Source: Pseudomonas sp. Irchel 3H7 (GTDB lineage Bacteria; Pseudomonadota; Gammaproteobacteria; Pseudomonadales; Pseudomonadaceae). Taken from it: a stretch of 64,000 nt of DNA. This document shows positions 51,245 through 60,244 of the stretch, in pieces. The notes under the pieces are model-generated. The model made no database searches and was not told the DNA's origin. It was given only the letters and a program-made list of their open reading frames with translations. Within the stretch, counting starts at the first letter, position 1. Every line of letters begins with the position of its first letter. A program made the translations under genes and the position numbers. The stretch spans positions 62,001 through 126,000 of the forward strand of contig NZ_FYEA01000013.1 of assembly GCF_900187605.1 (NCBI RefSeq), written 5' to 3'.

Positions 51245-53599
51245 ATGCGCTATTTGCTGATGTTGCTGTTCTGCTTGCCCTTTATGGCGAGCGCCGTCGA
51301 ATTCGACGAATTTACCCAGAGCCTCCCTCTGGGCCGATCACTGCAGGTGTTCGAAGACCCCAGTGGTCAGGCGAGCATTGCCGATGTTCGCGCGCAGGCT
51401 GCCGCCGGTAATTTCAAACCTCACGATAAAGCCACGCTCAATGCCGGATACTCGCGCTCGGCGTTCTGGCTGAAGATCGACCTGCATTACCGTCCGAGCA
51501 ATCCCGCCGCCCAACGCACCTGGCTGCTGGAACTGGCGTATCCACCGCTCGACCATCTCGACCTCTACATGCCTGACGCCAGTGGCGACTACCGCCTCGT
51601 CCGGCAAACCGGCGACGCCCTGCCGTTCGCCAGTCGCGAGATCCGCCAGAACAACTATTTGTTCGACCTTTCATTCACGCCGAATCAACAGCAAACCGTG
51701 TACCTGCGACTGGCCAGCGAAGGCTCGATTCAGGCACCGGTGACGTTATGGTCGAGTACTGCGTACCTCGAAGACCAGCCGGTGCGCCTGTATGTGCTGG
51801 GCATCATTTATGGCGTGCTGTTGGGGATGCTGGTTTACAACCTGTTCATCTTCCTCAGCGTGCGCGACACCAGCTATCTCTATTACATCTTCTATATTGC
51901 CTCGTTCGGCCTCTATCAACTGTCGGTGAACGGTGCTGCAGTCGAGTACTTCTGGCCTGACAACCCATGGTGGGCCAACGCCGCGACGCCATTCTTCATC
52001 GGCTGTGCGGGGCTGTTCGGCAGTCAGTTCGCCCGCAGCTTCCTGCAGACCAAAAACCACAGCCGCTGGCTCGATCGCTTGCTGATTGCGCTGATCGCGT
52101 TCGGCGCGCTGGTGGTTGGTTTGTCGCTGATGACCAGTTACGCGTTGTCGCTGCGTCTGGCGACGATACTGGCGCTGACCTTTACGGTCGTGATTTTCGC
52201 CGCCGGGATTCTGGCCTGGTGGCGCGGCTTGCGGGTGGCACGTTACTTCATCATTGCCTGGTCGGCGTTCCTGCTTGGCGGCATCGTCAACACCCTGATG
52301 GTGCTCGGCCTGCTGCCGAACGTGTTCCTGACCATGTACGCCAGCCAGATCGGTTCGGCCATCGAAGTGGCGCTGCTGTCGCTGGCGCTGGCCGACCGTA
52401 TCAACGCGATGCGTGAGCAACAGGCGCAGACGTTGTACGACGCCGGGCAGAAACTCGAAGTGCTCAACCAGCAACTGGCCCACAGCAACAAGCTCAAGGA
52501 TGAATTCCTCGCGACCCTGACGCATGAACTGCGCACGCCGATGAACGGTGTGATCGGTTCGCTGGAACTGATGCAGACCGTCGATCTGAATCCGGAGCTT
52601 GAGCAATATCAGCAAACCGCCGCCGGTTCCGCGCGAGACATGATGCGCATGGTCAATGGCATTCTCACCCTCACCGAATTGCAGGCTGGCAAGCTCAAGG
52701 CCGCGCCGGGCAGTTTCAGCCTGCGTGCGGTGGTCGAAGCATTGCGCGTGCAGTTCGACGGCAACGCGGCGAGCAAGTCGCTGGATTTCAAGGTTGAAGT
52801 ACTGCCGACCTTGCCGGATCGCTTGTATGGCGACAGCGCCAAACTCGCGCAATGCCTGGAATGCCTGCTGGATAACGCGATCAAGTTCACCCGCGTTGGT
52901 GGTCTGGCACTGCGGGTTACCGGCAAACCGTCGACGGGCAATCGTTTGGCCCTGTCGTTTGCGGTGATCGACACCGGCATCGGTTTCACCGATCTGGGCG
53001 AGGCGACGATGTATCAGCGCTTCTTCCAGCTCGACGGCTCGATGACCCGCGAATATGGCGGATTGGGCGTCGGCCTGGCGATCTGCCGACAGTTGGTCGA
53101 GCTGCTCGACGGCAAGCTCACGCACCGCTCGGAACCCGGGCGTGGCAGCCGCTTCCAGCTGGATGTCGAGTTCGAACTACCGGTAATTGAACCGGCGTCG
53201 ATCCCGGCGCCTTCGCGCCATTTTGTGCGCGCACCACAGGACTGCACGGTGTTGCTGGTGGACGATAACAGCGTCAACCAACTGGTGATGCGTGGCATGT
53301 TGCTCAAGCTCGGCTTCCGCGTGCGTACCGCCGATAACGGCGCGGCGGCGCTGGATTGCTTGCAGCGTGAGGCCTTCGATGCAGTGCTCATCGATTGCCA
53401 GCTACCTGCTCAGGAGGGCGCAGCGTTGTGCTGCCAGATTCATGCATTGCCGGGCTGCGCGAATCTGCCGGTGTTTATGCTGGCGCTGACCGCCGAGCGG
53501 GAACTTTGCACGCCTGGCGCGCCCATCGATTACTTGAACAAACCGGTGAAATTCGAAGAGTTGCAGTCCGCGCTGGAGCGCCGGGTGCTGTGTTGCTGA
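51245..53599 (+). CDS. ladS: Hybrid sensor kinase LadS
   Basis: A 784-aa membrane sensor. Signal peptide (1-17), periplasmic 7TMR-DISMED2 domain (about 25-165), seven membrane segments (about 180-385), HisKA with His427 (LATLTHELRTPMNG), HATPase with N-box LLDNAIKF and G-box VIDTGIGF, and a C-terminal receiver with Asp717 (AVLIDCQLP) and Lys766. This architecture, next to thiD-thiE-hemL, is that of LadS. In P. aeruginosa LadS signals through its receiver to the GacS HPt domain, raising RsmY/RsmZ and favouring biofilm over acute virulence. Calcium has been reported as its signal. Confidence 0.92.
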   Translation: MRYLLMLLFCLPFMASAVEFDEFTQSLPLGRSLQVFEDPSGQASIADVRAQAAAGNFKPHDKATLNAGYSRSAFWLKIDLHYRPSNPAAQRTWLLELAYPPLDHLDLYMPDASGDYRLVRQTGDALPFASREIRQNNYLFDLSFTPNQQQTVYLRLASEGSIQAPVTLWSSTAYLEDQPVRLYVLGIIYGVLLGMLVYNLFIFLSVRDTSYLYYIFYIASFGLYQLSVNGAAVEYFWPDNPWWANAATPFFIGCAGLFGSQFARSFLQTKNHSRWLDRLLIALIAFGALVVGLSLMTSYALSLRLATILALTFTVVIFAAGILAWWRGLRVARYFIIAWSAFLLGGIVNTLMVLGLLPNVFLTMYASQIGSAIEVALLSLALADRINAMREQQAQTLYDAGQKLEVLNQQLAHSNKLKDEFLATLTHELRTPMNGVIGSLELMQTVDLNPELEQYQQTAAGSARDMMRMVNGILTLTELQAGKLKAAPGSFSLRAVVEALRVQFDGNAASKSLDFKVEVLPTLPDRLYGDSAKLAQCLECLLDNAIKFTRVGGLALRVTGKPSTGNRLALSFAVIDTGIGFTDLGEATMYQRFFQLDGSMTREYGGLGVGLAICRQLVELLDGKLTHRSEPGRGSRFQLDVEFELPVIEPASIPAPSRHFVRAPQDCTVLLVDDNSVNQLVMRGMLLKLGFRVRTADNGAAALDCLQREAFDAVLIDCQLPAQEGAALCCQIHALPGCANLPVFMLALTAERELCTPGAPIDYLNKPVKFEELQSALERRVLCC

Positions 53600-53694
53600 C
53601 AGGGTAAAAGCGCCGCAAAATCGGCGGATATGACACTTTGATCGATCTTGGGGCGGTGCTTAACTGACCTTCTGGATGACCAAGGAGCCCCGTC

Positions 53695-55344
53695 ATGAAC
53701 CTGCATCAGTTCGCCGAAACCCACGAAGTCACCAACCAGCCGCCGTCGCTGGACGGCACCAATCTGTATCGCATCGACCTGCCATTGCAGGAGTGGTCGC
53801 GGCGCTTTGGTGCCGGGTGGGCGGAGTCGCGGATCGATGCCTACGGCGCGCTCGCCGGTGGCCCGCTGATGGAAGCCGGGTTCCTCGCCAACCAGAACAA
53901 ACCGGTGTTTGCCAGCCATGATCGCTACGGCCATCGCATTGATCTGGTGGAATTTCATCCGGCATATCACCAACTGATGCGCACCGCGATTGAACATGGT
54001 CTGACCTCGCTGCCATGGACTCATCCGCAGGACGGTGCTCACGTCGCCCGCGCGTCCATGAGCTATCTGCACAGCCAGGCAGAGGCGGGCAGCGGCTGCC
54101 CGTTGACCATGACCTTCGCCAGCGTGCCGGCCCTGCGTTTGCAGCCGAATCTGGCAGAACAATGGCTGCCGAAAGTCCTCGCCACGGAATACGATCCGCG
54201 CAACGTCGGTATGGCGCACAAGGCCGGCGTGACCATCGGCATGGCCATGACCGAGAAACAGGGCGGCACCGACGTGCGCGCCAACACCACCAAGGCGTAT
54301 CCGGTCGGCGCCAGTGGCCCGGGCGAGGCCTATGAACTGGTCGGGCACAAGTGGTTCTGCTCGGCGCCGATGTGCGATGCCTTCCTGACGCTGGCGCAGA
54401 CCGACAAGGGTTTGACCTGCTTCCTGCTGCCACGCCATCGCCCGGATGACACGCGCAATCAGTTCTACATCCAGCGTCTGAAAAACAAACTCGGTAACCA
54501 GTCCAACGCCTCCAGCGAAGTGGAGTTCCGTGGCGCGCTGGCGTGGATGGTTGGCGAGGAAGGGCGCGGTGTGCCGACCATCATCGAAATGGTCGCCATG
54601 ACCCGATTTGATTGCATGGTCGGTTCCAGCTCGCTGATGCGTCAGGCGCTGACCCAGGCCAGCCACCACTGCGCGCACCGCAAGGTCGGCGGCAAACTGC
54701 TCAGCGAACAGCCATTGATGCAAAATGTGTTGGCCGATCTGGCGCTGGAAAGCGAAGCCGCGCTGGCGCTCAGTTTGCGGATGGGCAAGGCGCTGGATCA
54801 TCTGGATGATCGCCATGAAGCGCAATTCGCGCGGCTGGTGACAGCGGTGGGCAAGTATTGGATCTGCAAACGTGCGCCGGGGATGATCAATGAAGCGGCC
54901 GAGTGCATGGGCGGCGCCGGGTATGTCGAGGACAGCATCCTGCCGCGTTTGTACCGCGAGGCGCCGGTGAATTCGACGTGGGAAGGTTCGGGGAATGTGC
55001 AGTGCCTCGACGTGCTGCGCGCGTTGTCGAAAGAGCCGGGTGTGCTGGATGTGTTGTTCAGCGAACTCGGTGATGGACATGGTGACAAACGGCTGGCCGC
55101 GCATATTCAGCAATTGCAGGCGCAGTTCAAGGACACCAGTGATATTCAGTACCGGGCGCGGCAACTGACCGAAGACATCGCGCTCGGTTTGCAGGCCAAG
55201 CTATTGCTGGAAGCCGGCAACTCGGCGGTCAGCGATGCGTTCATTGCCAGCCGCCTGAGCGGTGGTGGTCGCGTGTACGGAGCCTTGCCGCGTGGGCTGG
55301 ACGTCGAAGCTATCGTCGCCCGCTCGACCCCGCAAGGTTTCTGA
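53695..55344 (+). CDS. AidB-like acyl-CoA dehydrogenase
   Basis: A 549-aa flavoprotein matching E. coli AidB along its length: NQPPSLDGTNLYRIDLPLQE, AEAGSGCPLTMTFASVPALR, GMAMTEKQGGTDVRANTTKA, LKNKLGNQSNASSEVEF and REAPVNSTWEGSGNVQCLDV. AidB binds FAD and DNA and is part of the Ada alkylation response. Here there is no ada or alkB beside it, so induction by alkylation is unproven. GGAGC precedes the ATG. Confidence 0.9.
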   Translation: MNLHQFAETHEVTNQPPSLDGTNLYRIDLPLQEWSRRFGAGWAESRIDAYGALAGGPLMEAGFLANQNKPVFASHDRYGHRIDLVEFHPAYHQLMRTAIEHGLTSLPWTHPQDGAHVARASMSYLHSQAEAGSGCPLTMTFASVPALRLQPNLAEQWLPKVLATEYDPRNVGMAHKAGVTIGMAMTEKQGGTDVRANTTKAYPVGASGPGEAYELVGHKWFCSAPMCDAFLTLAQTDKGLTCFLLPRHRPDDTRNQFYIQRLKNKLGNQSNASSEVEFRGALAWMVGEEGRGVPTIIEMVAMTRFDCMVGSSSLMRQALTQASHHCAHRKVGGKLLSEQPLMQNVLADLALESEAALALSLRMGKALDHLDDRHEAQFARLVTAVGKYWICKRAPGMINEAAECMGGAGYVEDSILPRLYREAPVNSTWEGSGNVQCLDVLRALSKEPGVLDVLFSELGDGHGDKRLAAHIQQLQAQFKDTSDIQYRARQLTEDIALGLQAKLLLEAGNSAVSDAFIASRLSGGGRVYGALPRGLDVEAIVARSTPQGF

Positions 55345-55367
55345 CCGCAATCTCCCCAACGCTACAA

Positions 55368-55468
55368 AACCCTGTGGGAGCTGGCTTGCCAGCGATGGCG
55401 GCCTGTCAGTCAACACTGATGTTGCATGTGCCGGCCTCATCGCTGGCAAGCCAGCTCCCACAGGGGTT
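55368..55468. repeat. REP-like inverted repeat, family R4
   Basis: AACCCTGTGGGAGCTGGCTT at the left and AAGCCAGCTCCCACAGGGGT at the right are complements, with GCCAGCGATG/CATCGCTGGC continuing the stem. It is 24 bases behind the aidB-like stop. Only one copy is in this window, but the GTGGGAGCTGGCTTGCC core is familiar from other Pseudomonas genomes. Confidence 0.88.
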
Positions 55469-55572
55469 CGCTTTGTCTGAAAGATTTGGGTACACCCACA
55501 ACGCCACTGTTCCCGTGACGCCACGATGCAGGCAAGATGAAGCTCTGCAAGTCAGAACACAGGAAGCTGATC

Positions 55573-57036
55573 GTGACCGAAGCGTTTATTGTCGTTCAAA
55601 CCGCCGAACAAGCCGTGGATCGTCTGGCCGAGTTGCACGAGCGGGCCACCACTGCGCTGAACTCGGCGCTCAAGCGTTACCTCAAGGATCGCGTCGAACC
55701 CGACGCTGCGCAGCGTGCTCTGTTTCGTTATCCCGAACTGCGTCTGACCTACCATTGCCAGGGCGAAGTCCCACAGACCACCCGCGCTTACGCCAAGGTG
55801 CAATTGCCGGGCACTTATAGCGTCACCGTCACCCACCCGGCGGCGTTCCGCAAATACCTGCTCGAACAACTTGTGCCGTTGATGCATGACTTCACCGTGA
55901 CCGTGGAAGTCGGCGTCAGCCAGCAAAATATCCCGTATCCGTATGTGGTCGAGCAGGGCGATGAACTGGCCGGCTCCGGCGTCACCGCTGCCGTGCTGGC
56001 GCGGGTGTTCCCGAGTACCGACCTGTCCGCGGCCACCGACGGCATCGCCGACGGTCTCTACGACTGGGAAAACACCGATCCGCTGCCACTGGCCTTGTTC
56101 GACGCCGCGCGCGTGGATTTCTCGCTGCGTCGTCTGGTGCACTACACCGGCAGCGACTGGCGCCATGTGCAGCCGTGGATTCTGCTGACCAACTATCACC
56201 GCTACGTCGACCAGTTCATCGTCCATGGTCTGGAGCAATTGCGCAGTGACCCGCGTTTCGTGCGCATGGTCTTGCCGGGCAACGTGATCATCGAGAAGGG
56301 CATGGATCACGGCGAAGCCTCGGCGATCGCCGCCGGTGTGGTCTGGCACCGTTATCAGATGCCGGCCTATCACCTGATCGCCAGCGATGGCCACGGCGTG
56401 ACCCTGGTCAACATCGGCGTCGGCCCGTCCAACGCCAAGAACATCACCGATCACCTGGCGGTGCTGCGTCCGCATTGCTGGCTGATGATCGGCCACTGCG
56501 GTGGCCTGCGTCAGTCGCAGACCATTGGCGACTATGTGCTGGCCCACGCTTATATGCGTCGCGACGGCATTCTCGACCGCGTGGTGCCGCCGAACATTCC
56601 GATCCCGGCACTGGCCGAAGTGCAAATGGCGCTGCAACAAGCAGCGGCGAATGTCACCGGCGAGAAGGGCGATGACCTGAAAAAACGCCTGCGCACCGGC
56701 ACCGTGCTGACCTACGACGACCGTAACTGGGAATTGCGCTGGGCGCAGGAGCGGCCGTTGATCAACCTGTCCCGCGCCGTGGCGGTGGACATGGAAAGCG
56801 GCACGATTGCCGCGCAGGGTTATCGCTTGCGGGTGCCGTACGGCACGTTGCTGTGCGTTTCGGACAAACCGCTGCACAGTGAAATCAAGCTGCCGGGTTC
56901 GGCCAACGCCTTCTATGAGCGTGCGGTCAGCCAGCACTTGAAGATCGGCATCGAAGCGGTGGACCTGCTGCGCACTGAACTCAACTCGCTGCACTCGCGC
57001 AAACTGCGCAGCTTCGACGAACCGCCGTTCCGTTAA
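55573..57036 (+). CDS. amn: AMP nucleosidase
   Basis: A 487-aa enzyme splitting AMP to adenine and ribose-5-phosphate. The N-terminal AMN domain and the C-terminal phosphorylase-like domain (DGHGVTLVNIGVGPSNAKNI, LMIGHCGGLRQSQTIGDYVL, VDMESGTIAAQGYRLRVPYG) are complete. I prefer the GTG at 55573, with AGGAAG nine bases before it, over an ATG 12 codons upstream at 55537; both are possible. Length at the GTG fits the E. coli enzyme (about 484 aa). Confidence 0.93.
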   Translation: MTEAFIVVQTAEQAVDRLAELHERATTALNSALKRYLKDRVEPDAAQRALFRYPELRLTYHCQGEVPQTTRAYAKVQLPGTYSVTVTHPAAFRKYLLEQLVPLMHDFTVTVEVGVSQQNIPYPYVVEQGDELAGSGVTAAVLARVFPSTDLSAATDGIADGLYDWENTDPLPLALFDAARVDFSLRRLVHYTGSDWRHVQPWILLTNYHRYVDQFIVHGLEQLRSDPRFVRMVLPGNVIIEKGMDHGEASAIAAGVVWHRYQMPAYHLIASDGHGVTLVNIGVGPSNAKNITDHLAVLRPHCWLMIGHCGGLRQSQTIGDYVLAHAYMRRDGILDRVVPPNIPIPALAEVQMALQQAAANVTGEKGDDLKKRLRTGTVLTYDDRNWELRWAQERPLINLSRAVAVDMESGTIAAQGYRLRVPYGTLLCVSDKPLHSEIKLPGSANAFYERAVSQHLKIGIEAVDLLRTELNSLHSRKLRSFDEPPFR

Positions 57037-57108
57037 CGGTTAGTCGTGGTCATTTGGCGGTCGGGGCACTAGCATTGTCAGCCTCGACCGTTAGATGTTC
57101 TTTTCGCC

Positions 57109-57744
57109 ATGTCCCGTCCTCCACGTCCACCTTCCCGCCGCCCAGGTGCGAAGCCTCAGTCGTCTTCCCCGCGCCGTGTTGCCAAGGCACCCCCGGCCGA
57201 GCCGAAATTGATCCTGTTCAACAAACCGTTCGATGTGCTGACGCAATTCAGCGACGGCGAAGGGCGGGCGACCCTCAAGGATTTCATTGATGTGCCCGGC
57301 ATTTATCCGGCCGGTCGCCTGGATCGTGACAGCGAAGGGTTGTTGCTGCTGACCAACGACGGGCAGTTGCAGGCGCGCATCGCCGATCCGAAACACAAAC
57401 TGGCGAAGACTTATTGGGTGCAGGTCGAAGGCGTGCCGACGGCCGAGCAGTTGCAGCGTCTGCGGGATGGTGTTGAGTTGAATGACGGCATGACCTTGCC
57501 GGCCGAAGCGCAACAACTGGACGAGCCTGAGTTGTGGCCGCGCAATCCGCCGGTGCGCTTTCGCGCGACCATACCGACTTCATGGCTGGAGCTGGTGATT
57601 CGCGAAGGGCGCAACCGTCAGGTACGGCGCATGACCGCGGCAGTCGGGTTGCCGACATTGCGGCTGGTGCGGGTGAGAATTGGCGACTGGTCGATCGAAG
57701 GGCTTGATCAGGGCCAGTGGAAGGAAGTGCCGGCGCGCTTATAG
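57109..57744 (+). CDS. rRNA pseudouridine synthase, RluE-like
   Basis: A 211-aa RsuA-family enzyme lacking the N-terminal S4 domain, as in RluE, which modifies 23S rRNA. The first 30 residues are basic and Pro-rich. LILFNKPFDVLTQFSDGEGR, the catalytic Asp motif YPAGRLDRDSEGLLLLTNDG and VIREGRNRQVRRMTAAVG are clear. It converges with the DUF2788 gene and overlaps its end by six bases. Confidence 0.9.
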   Translation: MSRPPRPPSRRPGAKPQSSSPRRVAKAPPAEPKLILFNKPFDVLTQFSDGEGRATLKDFIDVPGIYPAGRLDRDSEGLLLLTNDGQLQARIADPKHKLAKTYWVQVEGVPTAEQLQRLRDGVELNDGMTLPAEAQQLDEPELWPRNPPVRFRATIPTSWLELVIREGRNRQVRRMTAAVGLPTLRLVRVRIGDWSIEGLDQGQWKEVPARL

Positions 57745-57948
57745 AGCGCCGGATTCGATCAGGCCGATCACCACACTCTTGATGATGAACGCGGCCACGC
57801 CCAGGCCCAGCACGAAGAACAGAATGAACGAGCCAAAGCGCCCGGCCTTGGACTTCTTCGCCAGATCCCAGACGATGAAACCCATGAAAATGATCAGGAT
57901 GCTGACCAGGCCGGTCATCATCCACTCTTCTAATAATGCTGGATCCAT
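57739..57948 (-). CDS. DUF2788 small membrane protein
   Basis: A 69-aa protein with two membrane helices (about 13-28 and 42-64) joined by a basic loop (DLAKKSKAGRFGSF). It matches the DUF2788 family, of unknown function. GGAGAAACC precedes the ATG at 57948. Its stop overlaps the pseudouridine synthase gene tail-to-tail. Confidence 0.85.
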   Translation of the reverse strand: MDPALLEEWMMTGLVSILIIFMGFIVWDLAKKSKAGRFGSFILFFVLGLGVAAFIIKSVVIGLIESGAL

Positions 57949-58044
57949 TGGGTTTCTCCGGCGCGCATGGGGCAAAAAGGGCGCGGCGAGTATACGCCAA
58001 GGTGTGTGGGGTGGCATTGATCTGGGTCTGATCTGAAGCCTTTG

Positions 58045-58234
58045 CCCTCACCCTAGCCCTCTCCCAGTGGGAGAGGGGACTGACCGGGGGATGCTCGCAA
58101 AATACGCCGACCTGAACGTTCTGTTGTGAATCCATAATCGACTCAATCTTTCAGGTCGATGTATGACAGCAGACACCTCGGTCGGCTCCCTCTCCTGGGG
58201 GAGAGGGCTGGGCGGGCGGCGTTCCGATGAGGGT
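58045..58234. repeat. MITE-like inverted repeat, family R2, copy 2
   Basis: The left arm is CCCTCACCCTAGCCCTCTCC and the right arm GGGGGAGAGGGCTGGGCG, with a degraded outer end. The interior shares GGACTGACCG and GCCGACCTGAA with copy 1 at 1020-1167 and TCGGCTCCCTCTCC near the right arm. It lies between the DUF2788 gene and the Lrp-type gene. Confidence 0.72.
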
Positions 58235-58242
58235 GCCTTTGA

Positions 58243-58722
58243 TCAGTTGCGCAGGTGGGTCAGCGGCAGTTCTGTGCTGTTGAGCACCTGATTCAGTACG
58301 AAGCTTGAACGAACGCTGGTCACCCCTTCGATCCGCGTCAAATGTCCCAGCAACAATTTCTGATAGTGATCCATATCTGGCACCACCACTTTCAACTGGT
58401 AATCGGCATCCACACCCGTCACCAGACTGCACTCCAACACCTGCGGCAACGTGCGAATCGCCGCCTCGAAGTTCTCAAAACGCTCCGGCGTATGCCGGTC
58501 CATGCCGATCAGCACATACGCCGTTAGGCTCAGCCCAAGCATCTTGCGATCGAGCAACGCCACCTGACGCGAAATATACCCGTCGTCTTCCAGTTGCTTG
58601 ACCCGGCGCGAGCAAGGGGAGGGCGACAGACCGATGCGCTCGGCCAATTCCTGGTTGGAGATGCGGGCGTCGCGCTGCAATTCCGCCAAAATGCTCAGGT
58701 CGTAACGGTCGAGTTTGCTCAT
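58243..58722 (-). CDS. Lrp/AsnC family transcriptional regulator
   Basis: A 159-aa regulator with an N-terminal helix-turn-helix (ISNQELAERIGLSPSPCSRRVKQLEDDGYI) split as residues 20-50, and a C-terminal RAM/AsnC ligand domain (CSLVTGVDADYQLKVVVPD). The motif is quoted only in short form: SNQELAERIGLSPSPCSRR. Members bind amino acids and form octamers. ATG at 58722 is preferred to an adjacent TTG. The target genes are unknown; the divergent region to the right is a likely binding site. Confidence 0.9.
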   Translation of the reverse strand: MSKLDRYDLSILAELQRDARISNQELAERIGLSPSPCSRRVKQLEDDGYISRQVALLDRKMLGLSLTAYVLIGMDRHTPERFENFEAAIRTLPQVLECSLVTGVDADYQLKVVVPDMDHYQKLLLGHLTRIEGVTSVRSSFVLNQVLNSTELPLTHLRN

Positions 58723-59173
58723 CAATCTGTCCTTGGTTGTAACTATTGCGGCGGATTATCTATCCAGGGTTAAAAATTGCGCAAGTGGTGTTTATTTCAG
58801 CAATCTTCGCAATCCTCTGCCGCCGTCTCAGGCCTATTCTTATCACCAGAATCACTGCTCGGTAACACAGTCCACGCGGCCCGCCCTATCCGGCCTGCCG
58901 CGGCCGCCACCCCCACCGGGGTTGTGCCGGCCCCCGAGCTGCACACTGTCCAGAAGACGGCGTGAGGTGAGCCGACGTCAAAAGCGTCGAGCCAGGACGA
59001 AGTTCTCTAGAAGGGAGGCCGACGGGTCTCCCTTTTTTCTTGCCTGCGATTTCATGCCGGGCGCTCAATAAATAAGTTGCGTGACTGATAACCTGTTGCA
59101 GAACCCGGTGTGTGTAATCCCGGTCTTAGCTACAAGTCCTCTTACATTTACAGGCCCCGCAGTGAGAAAAAGC
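58723..59173 (+). ncRNA. Gene-free region with candidate transcribed leader or small RNA ending at a terminator
   Basis: This 451-base gap has no credible gene. A -10-like TATTCT lies near 58837. Downstream there is a CGACG/CGTCG hairpin (58973-58989) and a terminator: AAGGGAG (59011-59017) pairs with CTCCCTT (59028-59034) and ends in a T-run to about 59038. A transcript of roughly 150-200 bases could start near 58850 and stop at this terminator, before the DUF6515 gene. It could be a small RNA or an attenuating leader. I do not recognise a known RNA family. Confidence 0.4.
59011..59039 (+). terminator. Rho-independent terminator upstream of the DUF6515 gene
   Basis: AAGGGAG and CTCCCTT form a 7-bp stem with a 10-base loop; T-rich TTTTTTCTT follows. 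It is oriented on the plus strand and precedes, rather than follows, a recognised gene. Confidence 0.75.
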
Positions 59174-60244
59174 ATGAATTCGCGCATTTGGCGTCTGGCC
59201 AGTGTTGGTTTGCTGTGTGTGAGTGTCAGTGTGCAAACGCTCGCCGATGAGCCACAGAATCGCGGCCCGGAGGGCGGAGGCCACGGTCAGGATCATCAGG
59301 GCAACAATCAGGGCCGTGGCGGCAACAATCAGCCGCGTCCGCAGAACAATCCATCGCAGAATCAGCCGCAACAGAATCAGCCGCGTGCGCAGAACAACGA
59401 GATCATTCGTGGCGACAACAGCCGCCAGTTCGAGCACAACGGCAACAACAATGGCCAGTGGCAGAACCGCGATCAGAATCGCCCGGCCTACAACCCCAAC
59501 CCGGTACGTCAGCCGCCACCACCGCCGCAACTGCCGGCCAACAGCCTGCCGATCCAGCCACGGCCCGACGCCGTACGCCAGACTCAAGAGCCGCGTCAGG
59601 GTTACTACCGCGACGAGCGTCCGCAGAACGGTTACCACAACCAGCAATGGCAGACCGGCAACCGGCCCAACGACAATCGCTGGCCGGGGCGCCCCGACGG
59701 GCATGGCAACGGTTGGGGCCCAGGCCCGCAATACCGGCCGGGACATGTGATCGACCGCTTCCCGGATCGCGATTACCGCGTGCCGTATCGTGGTCAGGAT
59801 TACTTCTTTTCCGGCGGCTACTGGTATCGCCCGCAAGGCCCGCGCTACATCGTCGTGCAGCCGCCGCGCGGGATTCGCATCCAGTATTTGCCGGATTACG
59901 CCCGTGAGGTGTGGATCGGTGGTTCGCTGCTGTTCCTCGCCGCCGGTTCCTACTACGCGTATCAGGAAGCGACGCAGGATTACGTGGTGGTCGAGCCGCC
60001 GGTGCAGCAACAGCCGCAGCCGCAGCCGCAATCCCAAGGCTATGACGTCGAAGCGTATCCGGCCAACGGCCAGTCGCCGGAGCAGGTGCAGCAAGACGGT
60101 TATCAGTGCTACCAGTACGCGGTGCAGCAAAGCGGTTTCGATCCGCGCACCGCGACGTATCAACCGGCGCCCGAAGTGGTGCAGGCGTACCGTCAGGCGC
60201 AGGGCAATTGCCTGAGCAGTCGCGGTTATCAGGTCAGTTACTGA
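59174..60244 (+). CDS. DUF6515-type exported protein with Asn/Gln/Pro-rich N-terminal half
   Basis: A 356-aa exported protein. Signal peptide at residues 1-24 (ending VQTLADEP). Residues 25-200 are low complexity (GHGQDHQGNNQGRGGNNQPR and similar), rich in Asn, Gln, Pro and Arg. The conserved part (about 205-290) has YFFSGGYWYRPQGPRYIVVQ and PPRGIRIQYLPDY, then a hydrophobic segment. The tail carries QDGYQCYQYAVQQSGFDPRT. This fits a DUF6515-like family of unknown function. The ATG at 59174 fits the signal peptide. Confidence 0.78.
   Translation: MNSRIWRLASVGLLCVSVSVQTLADEPQNRGPEGGGHGQDHQGNNQGRGGNNQPRPQNNPSQNQPQQNQPRAQNNEIIRGDNSRQFEHNGNNNGQWQNRDQNRPAYNPNPVRQPPPPPQLPANSLPIQPRPDAVRQTQEPRQGYYRDERPQNGYHNQQWQTGNRPNDNRWPGRPDGHGNGWGPGPQYRPGHVIDRFPDRDYRVPYRGQDYFFSGGYWYRPQGPRYIVVQPPRGIRIQYLPDYAREVWIGGSLLFLAAGSYYAYQEATQDYVVVEPPVQQQPQPQPQSQGYDVEAYPANGQSPEQVQQDGYQCYQYAVQQSGFDPRTATYQPAPEVVQAYRQAQGNCLSSRGYQVSY

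Noticed and set aside
51181..51411. A 70-codon plus-strand frame overlapping the start of ladS
   Set aside because: No ribosome site, no domain, and it overlaps the ladS signal peptide region in another frame.
53530..55164. A 544-codon open frame opposite the aidB-like gene
   Set aside because: Antisense shadow; the plus-strand protein matches AidB along its full length.
58777..58965. A 62-codon frame as a leader peptide gene
   Set aside because: It starts with TTG, lacks a ribosome site and has shadow-like composition (Pro/Ala-rich).
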